A DNA stretch of 64,000 bases, taken from NCBI GenBank assembly GCA_017622875.1, contig JAGAQG010000012.1:26625-90624 (forward strand), in the 5' to 3' direction. Shown here one piece after another: positions 18,825 through 27,744 of this stretch. Position numbers and translations under genes: made by a program. How positions within the stretch are numbered: position 1 is the first letter of the stretch; each line of letters opens with the position of its first letter. The notes under the pieces are model-generated. The model ran no database searches and was not told the DNA's origin. It saw only the letters and a list, made by a program, of their open reading frames with translations. Source of the stretch: Lachnospiraceae bacterium (GTDB lineage: Bacteria; Bacillota; Clostridia; Lachnospirales; Lachnospiraceae).

Positions 18825-21185
18825 ATGGAGATAGAAAAAGTTATAGAAAATATGTCTTTGGAGGATAAGATTGCCCTTGGCAGTGGTAAGGATTTTTGGC
18901 ATACCAAAGAAATGGAACAATACGGCATTCCGTCCATGATGATGGCAGACGGACCTCATGGCTTACGTAAGCAGGAAGATACAGCAGACATGCTTGGTGT
19001 GAACCAATCTGTACCGGCAACCAGCTTTCCGACGGCAGTGACCTCTGCCTGCAGTTGGGACAGAGAATTGCTGAAGCTGGAGGGAGAAGCAATCGGGAAA
19101 GAAGCACTTGCCAATGGAGTAGGTGTTGTACTGGGACCGGGAGCTAATATTAAAAGGAATCCTCTTTGTGGAAGAAATTTCGAATATTTTTCGGAAGATC
19201 CGTATCTGACAGGAGAATTGGCGGCTGCTTTTATTCAGGGAGCAGAGAGTACAGGGTCAGGAACCAGCTTAAAACATTTTGCATTAAATAATCAGGAACA
19301 TAAGCGATTTAATTCAGATAGTATCGTAGACGAACGTGCGATGAGAGAAATTTATCTGACAGGTTTTGAAGCAGCAGTGAAAAAAGGAAAACCATCCACA
19401 GTGATGTGTGCCTATAATAAGATCAATGGAGAACATTGCTCTGATAATCGGGAATTACTGACGGATATTCTGCGAGAAGAATGGGGCTTTGATGGCATGG
19501 TCGTAACGGACTGGGGCGCGATGAGTGACCGTATCAAAGGTTTTCAGGCGGGCTGTGATTTGTGTATGCCGGGAGGTGCTTCTTTTATGGAAAAAGAGGC
19601 AGCGCGAGCAGTTCAAAATGGAAGATTGGACGAAGAATTGATCAATGCATCGGCAGAAAGAATTTTAAAGGTGGTCTGCCATGGACAAAAAGCGATTCAG
19701 GATGCGAAGGCTGTGGATATGGAGGCACATGATACACTTGCAGAAAGAATTGCAGCAGAAAGTGCGGTACTTCTGAAAAATGAGGGAAATATATTGCCAC
19801 TGTCTAAAGAGGAAGAAACGGTGTTTGTCGGAGCTATGGCAAAAGAGATTCGCTATCAGGGGGCAGGAAGCAGCCACATCAATCCATGGAAACTGACATC
19901 GGTGACAGATGCTTGTCCGGAAGTACCTTTTGTGCAGGGATGTTTGTCAGATGGAAGTACCACAGAGGAGCTTTTAAAAGAAGTAAGAGATGCTGCGGCA
20001 AAAGCAAACAAGGTGGTCGTGTTTGCAGGACTGACACCAAAGTATGAATCAGAAGGGTTTGACCGGGAAACTATGCAGATGCCGGAAGGACATCTTCGTA
20101 TGATCGAAGCGGCAGCAGAGGTCAATGAAAATGTGATCGTGGTGCTGATGTGTGGAAGTGTGATAGAACTGCCTTGGATCAAAAAGGTAAAAGGACTTTT
20201 GTATATGGGACTTCCAGGGGAAGCGGCAGGCAGAGCAATCAAAGAATTATTATTCGGAGCTGTTACTCCGTCCGGAAAGCTGGCAGAGAGCTGGATCATA
20301 AAAAAAGAAGATTGTATTTGTGATTCTTATTACAGCGGTTCCATAAAAGATGCGCAATATCGGGAGTCTGTGTTTGTAGGATATCGATATTATACCAGTG
20401 CGAAGATACCGGTACGCTTTCCGTTTGGTTTTGGACTGTCCTATACGAATTTTTCTTACTCAGATTTGAAAATCAAAGGAAACCAGGTAAGCTGTAAGGT
20501 TACCAATATCGGCGATGTATCTGGAAAAGAAATCGTACAATTATATATAGAACCAGCGGATTCAAAAATCTATCGCCCTGTGCGGGAGTTAAAAGGATTT
20601 GAAAAAGTAGAGCTGGCTCCGGGAGAGAGCAGGATCGTTTCTTTTACATTGACAGACAGAAGCTTTGCGATTTGGGACGGCGAATGGAAAATCTCGGAAG
20701 GAATTTATCACATTTGTATAGGAAAGAACTGCGAAGAGATTGTTTTAACTGCTAAGATTCAAAAGGATGGTTTGAAAACGGAGGAGTTCTCGAACAGATT
20801 GCTCCATGCGCCACAGTGGTATTACGAATTAAAAGGAATTCCGACACAGGAAGACTTTGAAGCCTTACTTGGAAGAAAAATTGTCGAAGAACCTTTGAAA
20901 AAAGGGAAATTTACCATGGACAATACAGTGATGGAAATGAAAGACTATTCGTTCATTATGAAAATCATGTATAAAGCAGTGGAAGCGACGGTTGCCAAAG
21001 GATTTGGCGGAAAAGTGGACTATAATAATCCAGAGTTCCGTATGATGATGTGTTCTGCAGCGGATGCCTCATTGACAGGAATGAAGATCAGTGGAGGTAT
21101 GAACAACTACGTTTTGGAGGGAATGTTGGAAATCGCAAACGGACATTTGTTAAATGGAATACTTAAAATGCTAGGAATTTTATAG
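18825..21185 (+). CDS. GH3 beta-glycosidase, copy 1
   Basis: Cytoplasmic beta-glucosidase-type enzyme of glycoside hydrolase family 3, 786 aa. It has a TIM barrel, an alpha/beta sandwich and a fibronectin-III-like domain (RPVRELKGFEKVELAPGES). The nucleophile is D229 in VVTDWGAMSDR, and KHFALNNQEHKR is the conserved Lys-His loop. A C-terminal ~100-residue tail follows. The start at 18825 follows GGAG with a 9-nt gap and gives the same nucleophile number (D229) as the next GH3 copy, supporting this choice. It probably removes beta-linked sugars after or alongside the rhamnosidase. Confidence 0.92.
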   Translation: MEIEKVIENMSLEDKIALGSGKDFWHTKEMEQYGIPSMMMADGPHGLRKQEDTADMLGVNQSVPATSFPTAVTSACSWDRELLKLEGEAIGKEALANGVGVVLGPGANIKRNPLCGRNFEYFSEDPYLTGELAAAFIQGAESTGSGTSLKHFALNNQEHKRFNSDSIVDERAMREIYLTGFEAAVKKGKPSTVMCAYNKINGEHCSDNRELLTDILREEWGFDGMVVTDWGAMSDRIKGFQAGCDLCMPGGASFMEKEAARAVQNGRLDEELINASAERILKVVCHGQKAIQDAKAVDMEAHDTLAERIAAESAVLLKNEGNILPLSKEEETVFVGAMAKEIRYQGAGSSHINPWKLTSVTDACPEVPFVQGCLSDGSTTEELLKEVRDAAAKANKVVVFAGLTPKYESEGFDRETMQMPEGHLRMIEAAAEVNENVIVVLMCGSVIELPWIKKVKGLLYMGLPGEAAGRAIKELLFGAVTPSGKLAESWIIKKEDCICDSYYSGSIKDAQYRESVFVGYRYYTSAKIPVRFPFGFGLSYTNFSYSDLKIKGNQVSCKVTNIGDVSGKEIVQLYIEPADSKIYRPVRELKGFEKVELAPGESRIVSFTLTDRSFAIWDGEWKISEGIYHICIGKNCEEIVLTAKIQKDGLKTEEFSNRLLHAPQWYYELKGIPTQEDFEALLGRKIVEEPLKKGKFTMDNTVMEMKDYSFIMKIMYKAVEATVAKGFGGKVDYNNPEFRMMMCSAADASLTGMKISGGMNNYVLEGMLEIANGHLLNGILKMLGIL

Positions 21186-21195
21186 AAAATCATAT

Positions 21196-21237
21196 AAAAT
21201 ATGCTTATTGAACACAAACGTTTGATAAGCATATTTT
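21196..21237 (+). promoter_or_regulatory. long hairpin with embedded CAAACGTTTG palindrome
   Basis: A 13-bp perfect stem (AAAATATGCTTAT at 21196-21208 and ATAAGCATATTTT at 21225-21237) encloses the 10-bp palindrome CAAACGTTTG (21215-21224). The outer stem ends in TTTT and could act as a terminator for the first GH3. The inner CG-centred palindrome resembles LacI-family operators, though it is not a good cre match. Confidence 0.5.
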
Positions 21238-21266
21238 ACGTTGCGTATAAAAAACAGGAGAACCAC

Positions 21267-23600
21267 ATGAATATAGAACAGATCTTGGAAAAAATGACCT
21301 TGGAAGAAAAAATTGCCCTTTGCAGCGGAGCGGATTTCTGGCACACGAAAGAAATGAAGCATCTTGATATTCCGTCAATGATGATGTGTGACGGGCCCCA
21401 CGGACTTCGTAAACAGGAAGAAAGTGCCGACATGCTTGGAATCAATGAGCCCGTAGCGGCTACCAGTTTTCCGACAGCGGTTTTATCAGCCTGCAGCTGG
21501 GACAAAGAGCTTCTGAAAAAAGAAGGGGAAGCCATTGCCAGAGAAGCCATTGCAAACAATGTCAGCATGGTCCTTGGGCCGGGAGCCAATATTAAGAGAA
21601 ATCCTCTTTGCGGGCGAAATTTTGAATATTTTTCCGAAGATCCGTATCTTTCAGGAAAGCTTGCAGCGGCCCATATTTCAGGTGCGGAAAAAACGGGAAC
21701 AGCAGCAAGCTTAAAACATTTTGCATTAAATAATCAGGAATATAAGAGATTCTCATCCGACAGTCTTGCAGATGAAAGAACAATGCGGGAGATTTATCTT
21801 GCAGGTTTTGAAACAGCAGTGAAAGATGGAAAGCCTTCTACCGTGATGAGTTCCTATAACAAGATCAATGGTGTATTCAACTCAGACAATGAATGGCTTT
21901 TAACGAAGTTACTACGTGAGGACTGGGGATTTGACGGTCTTGTAGTTACCGACTGGGGCGGCATGAGCGACCGCATTGAGGCGTTCAAAGCAGGATGTGA
22001 TCTGATGATGCCGGGCGGTTCTGAATATATGGAAAAAGAGGCCGCAATGGCAGTTAGGAATGGAGCACTTTCTGAAGAAGATGTAACAAGAAGTGCCAGA
22101 AGAGTTCTGGAGCTTCTTGCGAAAACAAAACGTGAAACGTCGGAACCGGCAGATATGGAGAAACATTACGAGCTGGCAAGGCAGATTGCAGAAGAAAGCG
22201 CAGTTCTTTTGAAAAATGAAGATGAAATGCTGCCTTTAAAAGAGGAGTCAGAGGTCGTATTTGTAGGTCATATGGCAAAGGAAATCCGTTATCAGGGTAC
22301 AGGAAGCAGTCATATCAATCCATGGAAACTGGTGAATGTAACGGATGCATGCCCGAATGTAAGATTTGTGGAAGGATGTCTTTCGGATGGAAGTACCAAT
22401 GAAGCACTCTTAAAAGAAGCTGAGGCTGCTGTAAAATCTGCGAAAAAGGTCGTTGTCTTTGCGGGACTGACAGAAATCTATGAGTCAGAAGGCTTTGACA
22501 GAGAACATATGAAAATGCCAGAAGGTCACGTAAAAATGATCGAACATATGGCTAAGGTAAATCCTAATATAATCGTTGTACTTATGAGCGGCAGTGCAAT
22601 TGAAGTGCCTTGGATTGACAGAGTGAAAGCAGTCCTGTATATGGGACTTCCGGGAGAGGCCGGTGGAGAAGCAGTTGCGAATTTATTGTTCGGAAAAGCA
22701 AATCCTTCAGGAAAACTGGCAGAGACATGGCCTCTTAGTTACGACGATTGTATTTGCAAGGATTACTATGGGGAACCACACAAAGACGCACAGTATCGTG
22801 AAGGAATTTATGTCGGCTATCGCTATTATGAATCGGCAAATGTAAAGGTGTGTTTTCCTTTTGGATATGGGTTATCTTATACGGAGTTTGCTTACAGCGA
22901 TTTGAAAGTGGAAGGCAATCGCGTATCCTGTACCGTAGAAAATACGGGAAATGTGGCGGGAAAGGAAATCGTCCAGTTTTATATTGAACCGGTAAACAGC
23001 CGCGTTCACAGACCTGTACGGGAACTGAAAGGATTTGAAAAGATAGAACTTGCTCCGGGAGAGAGTAAAAAAGTTGCATTTACATTAAATGACAGAAGCT
23101 TTGCAATCTGGGATGGCAGATGGAAAGTACCGGATGGATATTATAACGTCTGCATCGGAAGAAACAGCCATGAAATGTGTCTTGCGGAAGAAATCTATAT
23201 AAAAGGTGTGGAAATTTCAGATGCAGAGAATCTGCCAGAGTGGTATCGTTCGTTTGAAGGAATTCCATCTCAGAAGGACTTGGAAACACTTCTTGGCAGA
23301 AAAATCGTTGAAAATCCAATACGTAAGGGTGAATTTACGAAAGAAAATACCGTCATGGAGATGAAAGAACACTCCCTGATCATGAAAATTGTATATTTCT
23401 TTATGGAAACAGTCATGGCAAAAAAATATGGCGGCAAGGATTATTCAAATCCAACTTTTAAAATGATGATGATCATGTCCATGGACTGTTCAGTCAGCGG
23501 AATGCAGGTCAATAGCGGTATCAAAGGCCATCTGTTACAGGGACTTGTGGAAATTGCGAATGGAAGATTTTTGAAAGGTATAAAATTAATGTTTAAATAG
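21267..23600 (+). CDS. GH3 beta-glycosidase, copy 2
   Basis: Paralog of the preceding GH3 enzyme, 777 aa, with near-identical layout: FWHTKEM near the N-terminus, KHFALNNQEYKR, nucleophile D229 in VVTDWGGMSDR, an FnIII-like domain and the same C-terminal tail (NTVMEMKEHSLIMKI). The start at 21267 follows ACAGGAGAACC. The two genes are clearly a tandem duplication that has since diverged; specificity may differ in aglycone or linkage. There is no signal peptide. Confidence 0.93.
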   Translation: MNIEQILEKMTLEEKIALCSGADFWHTKEMKHLDIPSMMMCDGPHGLRKQEESADMLGINEPVAATSFPTAVLSACSWDKELLKKEGEAIAREAIANNVSMVLGPGANIKRNPLCGRNFEYFSEDPYLSGKLAAAHISGAEKTGTAASLKHFALNNQEYKRFSSDSLADERTMREIYLAGFETAVKDGKPSTVMSSYNKINGVFNSDNEWLLTKLLREDWGFDGLVVTDWGGMSDRIEAFKAGCDLMMPGGSEYMEKEAAMAVRNGALSEEDVTRSARRVLELLAKTKRETSEPADMEKHYELARQIAEESAVLLKNEDEMLPLKEESEVVFVGHMAKEIRYQGTGSSHINPWKLVNVTDACPNVRFVEGCLSDGSTNEALLKEAEAAVKSAKKVVVFAGLTEIYESEGFDREHMKMPEGHVKMIEHMAKVNPNIIVVLMSGSAIEVPWIDRVKAVLYMGLPGEAGGEAVANLLFGKANPSGKLAETWPLSYDDCICKDYYGEPHKDAQYREGIYVGYRYYESANVKVCFPFGYGLSYTEFAYSDLKVEGNRVSCTVENTGNVAGKEIVQFYIEPVNSRVHRPVRELKGFEKIELAPGESKKVAFTLNDRSFAIWDGRWKVPDGYYNVCIGRNSHEMCLAEEIYIKGVEISDAENLPEWYRSFEGIPSQKDLETLLGRKIVENPIRKGEFTKENTVMEMKEHSLIMKIVYFFMETVMAKKYGGKDYSNPTFKMMMIMSMDCSVSGMQVNSGIKGHLLQGLVEIANGRFLKGIKLMFK

Positions 23601-23710
23601 TGCAAAATTTTTTGTAAAATTTAAATTAAAATATTGCATAATATCTGAGAGGGAAATATAATATTAATAGGTAGAAAGAAACAAAGCAGTATTTAGGAGG
23701 ACCTTGTTGC

Positions 23711-24061
23711 ATGAGTATTGAATTTGCAGAATTTACGGAAAAACTTGTTTCTATTTCAGATTTTAGTCAGGGAAAAGCTGGAAAAATTTTTACAGATGTA
23801 GCTGAAAATAACAGAGAATACATTGTATTAAAAAATAATCAGCCAACAGCAGTTGTAATTTCGGTAGAAGAGTATAAAGACACACAACGCAAACTTGCCA
23901 GATTTGAAAAGTTCCTTGATATGATTGAAAACATGAGACTTTTAAAAATAGCAGAAAGTCGAGCCCCATATGGCGCAACATCTTTAGAAGAGTTAGTTGC
24001 GGAAGAAGGGCTTAGCATGGAGGAACTGGAAGAGCTTGCTAAAACTGTGGAGCTGGAATAA
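23711..24061 (+). CDS. RelB/Phd-like antitoxin
   Basis: Small DNA-binding antitoxin of 116 aa. The N-terminal ~60 residues have the Phd/YefM fold signature, with ENNREYIVLKNNQPTAVVIS followed by VEEYKD. The C-terminal acidic region, roughly residues 80-116, would wrap the toxin. The ATG follows AGGAGGACC. It overlaps the toxin gene by one base (TAATG), giving coupled expression. Such antitoxins usually repress their own promoter in the 110 bp upstream. Confidence 0.85.
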   Translation: MSIEFAEFTEKLVSISDFSQGKAGKIFTDVAENNREYIVLKNNQPTAVVISVEEYKDTQRKLARFEKFLDMIENMRLLKIAESRAPYGATSLEELVAEEGLSMEELEELAKTVELE

Positions 24062-24420
24062 TGCAGTGGAAAATCAAGATTTTACAGGAAGCGAAAAAAG
24101 AATACTATAAGCTGGATGGTTCGGTTAGAAAGCAAGTATTAGCAGGAATTCTTAAAGTTTCCAAATCACCTTTACCAAGCCCTAATGGATATGGAAAACT
24201 GTTAGGGAATAAAAACGGAAATAACCTGACTGGATTCTTTAAGATAAAATACAGGGAAATTGGAATTAGAGTAGTCTATACATTAGTTCCTTCAGAACGA
24301 ATTATGAATATTGTAGTTATATCAGAGCGGGATGAAAATTTTTGTTACGATGTAGCTGCAAAACTGTATAAAATATATGGTGAAAAAATATTTGAAAATT
24401 TCTTTGACGATTTTATGTAA
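24061..24420 (+). CDS. RelE/ParE-superfamily toxin
   Basis: Toxin of 119 aa with the RelE/ParE fold pattern: KIKILQEAKKEYYKL at the start, then GYGKLLGNKNGNNLTGFFKIKYREIGIRVVY. Members either cut mRNA at the ribosome or inhibit gyrase; the sequence alone does not decide. It is translationally coupled to the antitoxin before it. The reading frame is intact, so the module is probably active. Confidence 0.85.
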   Translation: MQWKIKILQEAKKEYYKLDGSVRKQVLAGILKVSKSPLPSPNGYGKLLGNKNGNNLTGFFKIKYREIGIRVVYTLVPSERIMNIVVISERDENFCYDVAAKLYKIYGEKIFENFFDDFM

Positions 24421-24453
24421 TATGCCAGAAAATGAGGAGAATTTAAAGGAGAG

Positions 24454-25194
24454 ATGAAGCAGCGTTTTTACTGGATTGACAACATCAGAGCGATTGCTAT
24501 GATCAGCATGATCATCTACCATGCGGTTTGGGACTTGGTCTGGCTTTATGGCATGGACTGGAGCTGGTACAGAAGTAATCTGGCCTTTCTATGGCAGCAA
24601 AGTATCTGCTGGACCTTTATTCTTTTGTCAGGATTTTGCTGGAGTTTCAGCAAAAATCCATTAAAACAGGGGCTGATTGTTTCCGGCGGTGGTCTGCTGG
24701 TTACGCTCGTGACAATGATCTTTTCTTATGACAGCAGAGTTATTTTCGGTGTCCTGAACCTGATCGGTGCTTCTGCATTACTGATGATTCCATTAAGAAA
24801 ATATTTTGAAAAAATTTCCGCAGGAGCGGGGGCAGTTCTGATGTTTTTACTGTTTGCATTTACCTACGGAATCAATGACAGGGAGTTAGGCTTTTTCGGA
24901 TTAAAATTACTGGAGCTTCCATGGGCTTTTTATAAAAATATGGTTACTACATTTTTAGGTTTCCCATTTCCATTATTTTATTCTTCGGATTATTTCTCCA
25001 TTTTCCCATGGACATTTCTTTATTTTACGGGATATTTCCTGTACAGGCTGTGGAAAGAAGAAAAAATACCTGGGGCGAAATGCTTCAATAGAAAACTGCC
25101 TGTTTTAACAGCACTTGGCAAGAAATCACTGCTTATTTATATGCTTCATCAGCCGATCATTTATGGAATATTAGAACTTATTTTTGGTAGTTGA
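24454..25194 (+). CDS. DUF1624-type membrane protein (acyltransferase-like)
   Basis: Integral membrane protein of 246 aa with six to seven hydrophobic helices. The N-terminal RFYWIDNIRAIAMISMIIYHAVWD pattern matches the DUF1624 family, related to the catalytic domain of heparan-alpha-glucosaminide N-acetyltransferase and the wider membrane acyltransferases. The conserved N-terminal His and Asp are present. Function in bacteria is undefined. The ribosome-binding site AAAGGAG lies close to the ATG. Confidence 0.75.
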   Translation: MKQRFYWIDNIRAIAMISMIIYHAVWDLVWLYGMDWSWYRSNLAFLWQQSICWTFILLSGFCWSFSKNPLKQGLIVSGGGLLVTLVTMIFSYDSRVIFGVLNLIGASALLMIPLRKYFEKISAGAGAVLMFLLFAFTYGINDRELGFFGLKLLELPWAFYKNMVTTFLGFPFPLFYSSDYFSIFPWTFLYFTGYFLYRLWKEEKIPGAKCFNRKLPVLTALGKKSLLIYMLHQPIIYGILELIFGS

Positions 25195-25299
25195 AACAAA
25201 CTAAAGATAGGTGTATATTGGTGATGAAAGAAATGACTAAGCAAAGTTTGCCCGTTCTATTAGGCGAATGATGCAGATAGATAAGGAAGTGTACGAACG

Positions 25300-27657
25300 A
25301 TGACATTAAAAGATTTGAAAATCGGAAAAAGTGCGGTAGTTACATCTGTAGGCGGCGAGGGCCAGTTACGTCAGCACTTTTTAGATATGGGTGTGATTCC
25401 GGGAGCAGAAGTTACACTGGTAAAATATGCCCCAATGGGAGACCCGATGGAGCTTCGTATTCATGGATACGAACTGACTCTGCGACTTGCAGATGCGGAA
25501 AAAATTGGAATTGAGCCAATTGAAGCCCCAAAGGATGCTTCATTGACATCCGCGAGAAATTCAGCGTCAAAACGTGAGCATCCGGGTCTTGGAGAAGGCG
25601 GCCGATTCCATGAAAAAGCAACAGAAAATCCGCTGCCAAAGGATACAAAACTGACCTTTGCATTAGCAGGAAATCAGAACTGTGGAAAAACCACACTTTT
25701 TAATCAGCTGACAGGAGCAAATCAGCATGTAGGTAACTTCCCTGGTGTAACTGTAGACCAGAAAAGCGGTCCGATCAAAGGACATTCAAATACATTGGTA
25801 ACAGACCTTCCGGGAATCTATTCCATGTCGCCATACAGCAGTGAAGAAATTGTTACAAGACAGTTTATTATTAATGAAAAACCGACCGGCATCATTAATA
25901 TCGTAGATGCGACAAATATTGAGAGAAATCTGTATCTGACCATGCAGTTAATGGAACTGAATGTGCCGATGGTACTGGCTTTAAATATGATGGATGAGGT
26001 GCGCGGTAATGGCGGCGCAGTTTATATCAATGAAATGGAAGAACTGTTAGGAATTCCGGTCATCCCTATTTCAGCAGCGAAAAACGAAGGTGTTGATGAA
26101 CTTGTAAAACATGCAATTCATGTAGCAGCTTATCAGGAACGTCCATTGAGAACTGATTTTTGCGATAAGGATGAAGAGGGCGGTGCAGTACATAGATGCT
26201 TACATGGAATCATTCATCTTATTGAAGACCACGCGAATGCAGCAGGAATTCCAGTCAGATTCGCGGCAACAAAATTAATCGAAGGTGACTCGAGAATTCA
26301 GACTGCATTGAATCTTTCCCAGAATGAAGAGGAAATGCTTGAACATATTATCTGTCAGATGGAAGAAGAACGAGGACTTGATCGTGCAGCGGCCATTGCA
26401 GATATGAGATTCTCGTTTATTCAGAAATTAGTAGATAAAACAGTTGCAAAACCACAGGAAAGCAAAGAACATGCCAGAAGCCGGAGGATGGACAAAGTCC
26501 TGACTGGAAAATATACAGCCATTCCGATGTTTATTTTGATCATGGCATCAGTCTTTTATCTGACTTTTAATGTAATTGGTGCATGGCTCCAGGGCATTGT
26601 AGAGATGGGCGTGGAAGCACTGACAGTGCTGGTGGGGAACTGGCTGGTATCTGCTGGTGTCAGCCAAACATTACAGTCGCTAATTATGGATGGTATTTTT
26701 GCCGGTGTAGGAAGTGTCCTGAGTTTCCTCCCAATCATTGTTGTACTGTTTTTCTTCTTGTCTTTACTGGAAGATACAGGATATATGGCACGAGTAGCCT
26801 TTGTAATGGATAAACTGCTTCGTAAAATTGGACTTTCCGGCCGAAGTATTGTACCAATGCTCATTGGTTTTGGGTGTACCGTTCCAGGTGTTATGGCAAG
26901 CCGTACCTTGCCTTCTGAACGCGACCGTAAGATGACAATTATGCTGACCCCATTTATGAGCTGTTCAGCGAAGCTTCCGATTTATGGATTTTTTACACAG
27001 GCATTTTTCCCGGAACACAGTGGAATCATCATGGTAGGATTATATTTCCTTGGAATTGCTGTAGGTATTGTGACTGCATTGATCTTTAAGAGTACAATGT
27101 TTAAAGGAGAGGCAGTTCCATTTGTCATGGAACTTCCGAACTACCGTATGCCAGGTGCGAAAAATGTTGCGCAGCTTCTGTGGGAGAAAGCAAAGGATTT
27201 CTTACAGAGAGCATTTACAGTAATCTTTGTAGCCACAATTGTAATCTGGTTCTTGCAGAACTTTAGCCTGCATTTTAGTATGGTACAAAATACAGAAGAC
27301 AGTATTTTAGCAGCAGTTTCCGGTGTTATTGCACCAATTTTCATGCCGCTTGGATTTGGAGACTGGAGAATCTGTACAGCGCTTGTGACAGGTTTCCTTG
27401 CAAAGGAAAGTGTTGTTTCCACACTGACTGTTCTTTTTGGAACAACAGCAGCTCTTCAGGCAGCAATCAGTCCATCGACAGCAGCAGCTCTTTTGGTATT
27501 CTGCCTGTTATATACTCCTTGCGCAGCAGCGATTGCTTCTGTAAAACAGGAGCTTGGTGGAAAATGGGCAGTTGGAGTAGTCTTTGAGCAATGTGCCATT
27601 GCATGGGTTTGTGCCGCAATCGTAAAAATTATTGCATTATTTTTAGGAATTTCATAG
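25300..27657 (+). CDS. feoB: FeoA-FeoB fusion ferrous iron transporter
   Basis: Ferrous iron uptake protein of 785 aa. Residues 1-75 are an SH3-like FeoA domain (LRQHFLDMGVIPGAEVTLV). A linker rich in charged residues follows, then the FeoB G domain with Walker A GNQNCGKT at 124-131 and the NFPGVTVDQKSG switch. Gate helices follow, with the GFGCTVPGVMASRTL segment. FeoA-FeoB fusions are known in anaerobic Firmicutes. It sits in the plasma membrane and imports Fe2+. No clear Fur box is seen in the 105 bp upstream. Confidence 0.95.
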   Translation: MTLKDLKIGKSAVVTSVGGEGQLRQHFLDMGVIPGAEVTLVKYAPMGDPMELRIHGYELTLRLADAEKIGIEPIEAPKDASLTSARNSASKREHPGLGEGGRFHEKATENPLPKDTKLTFALAGNQNCGKTTLFNQLTGANQHVGNFPGVTVDQKSGPIKGHSNTLVTDLPGIYSMSPYSSEEIVTRQFIINEKPTGIINIVDATNIERNLYLTMQLMELNVPMVLALNMMDEVRGNGGAVYINEMEELLGIPVIPISAAKNEGVDELVKHAIHVAAYQERPLRTDFCDKDEEGGAVHRCLHGIIHLIEDHANAAGIPVRFAATKLIEGDSRIQTALNLSQNEEEMLEHIICQMEEERGLDRAAAIADMRFSFIQKLVDKTVAKPQESKEHARSRRMDKVLTGKYTAIPMFILIMASVFYLTFNVIGAWLQGIVEMGVEALTVLVGNWLVSAGVSQTLQSLIMDGIFAGVGSVLSFLPIIVVLFFFLSLLEDTGYMARVAFVMDKLLRKIGLSGRSIVPMLIGFGCTVPGVMASRTLPSERDRKMTIMLTPFMSCSAKLPIYGFFTQAFFPEHSGIIMVGLYFLGIAVGIVTALIFKSTMFKGEAVPFVMELPNYRMPGAKNVAQLLWEKAKDFLQRAFTVIFVATIVIWFLQNFSLHFSMVQNTEDSILAAVSGVIAPIFMPLGFGDWRICTALVTGFLAKESVVSTLTVLFGTTAALQAAISPSTAAALLVFCLLYTPCAAAIASVKQELGGKWAVGVVFEQCAIAWVCAAIVKIIALFLGIS

Positions 27658-27664
27658 CCAGATT

Positions 27665-27707
27665 TTGACAATAGTCCTATAGTTTGTTATAATCTATAGG
27701 ACTATTG
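27665..27707 (+). promoter_or_regulatory. consensus promoter embedded in an inverted-repeat operator
   Basis: A perfect TTGACA (27665-27670), 17-bp spacer and perfect TATAAT (27688-27693) drive the kinase/transketolase genes. A 13-bp perfect inverted repeat, CAATAGTCCTATA (27669-27681) and TATAGGACTATTG (27695-27707), brackets the -10 box. Each arm contains a small dyad, ATAG-N2-CTAT. This is a strong repressor-operator layout; there is no T-run, so a terminator is less likely. Confidence 0.75.
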
Positions 27708-27744
27708 CTATGTTGGGTCGACAGTGATTGATTAGGGGGTAATC

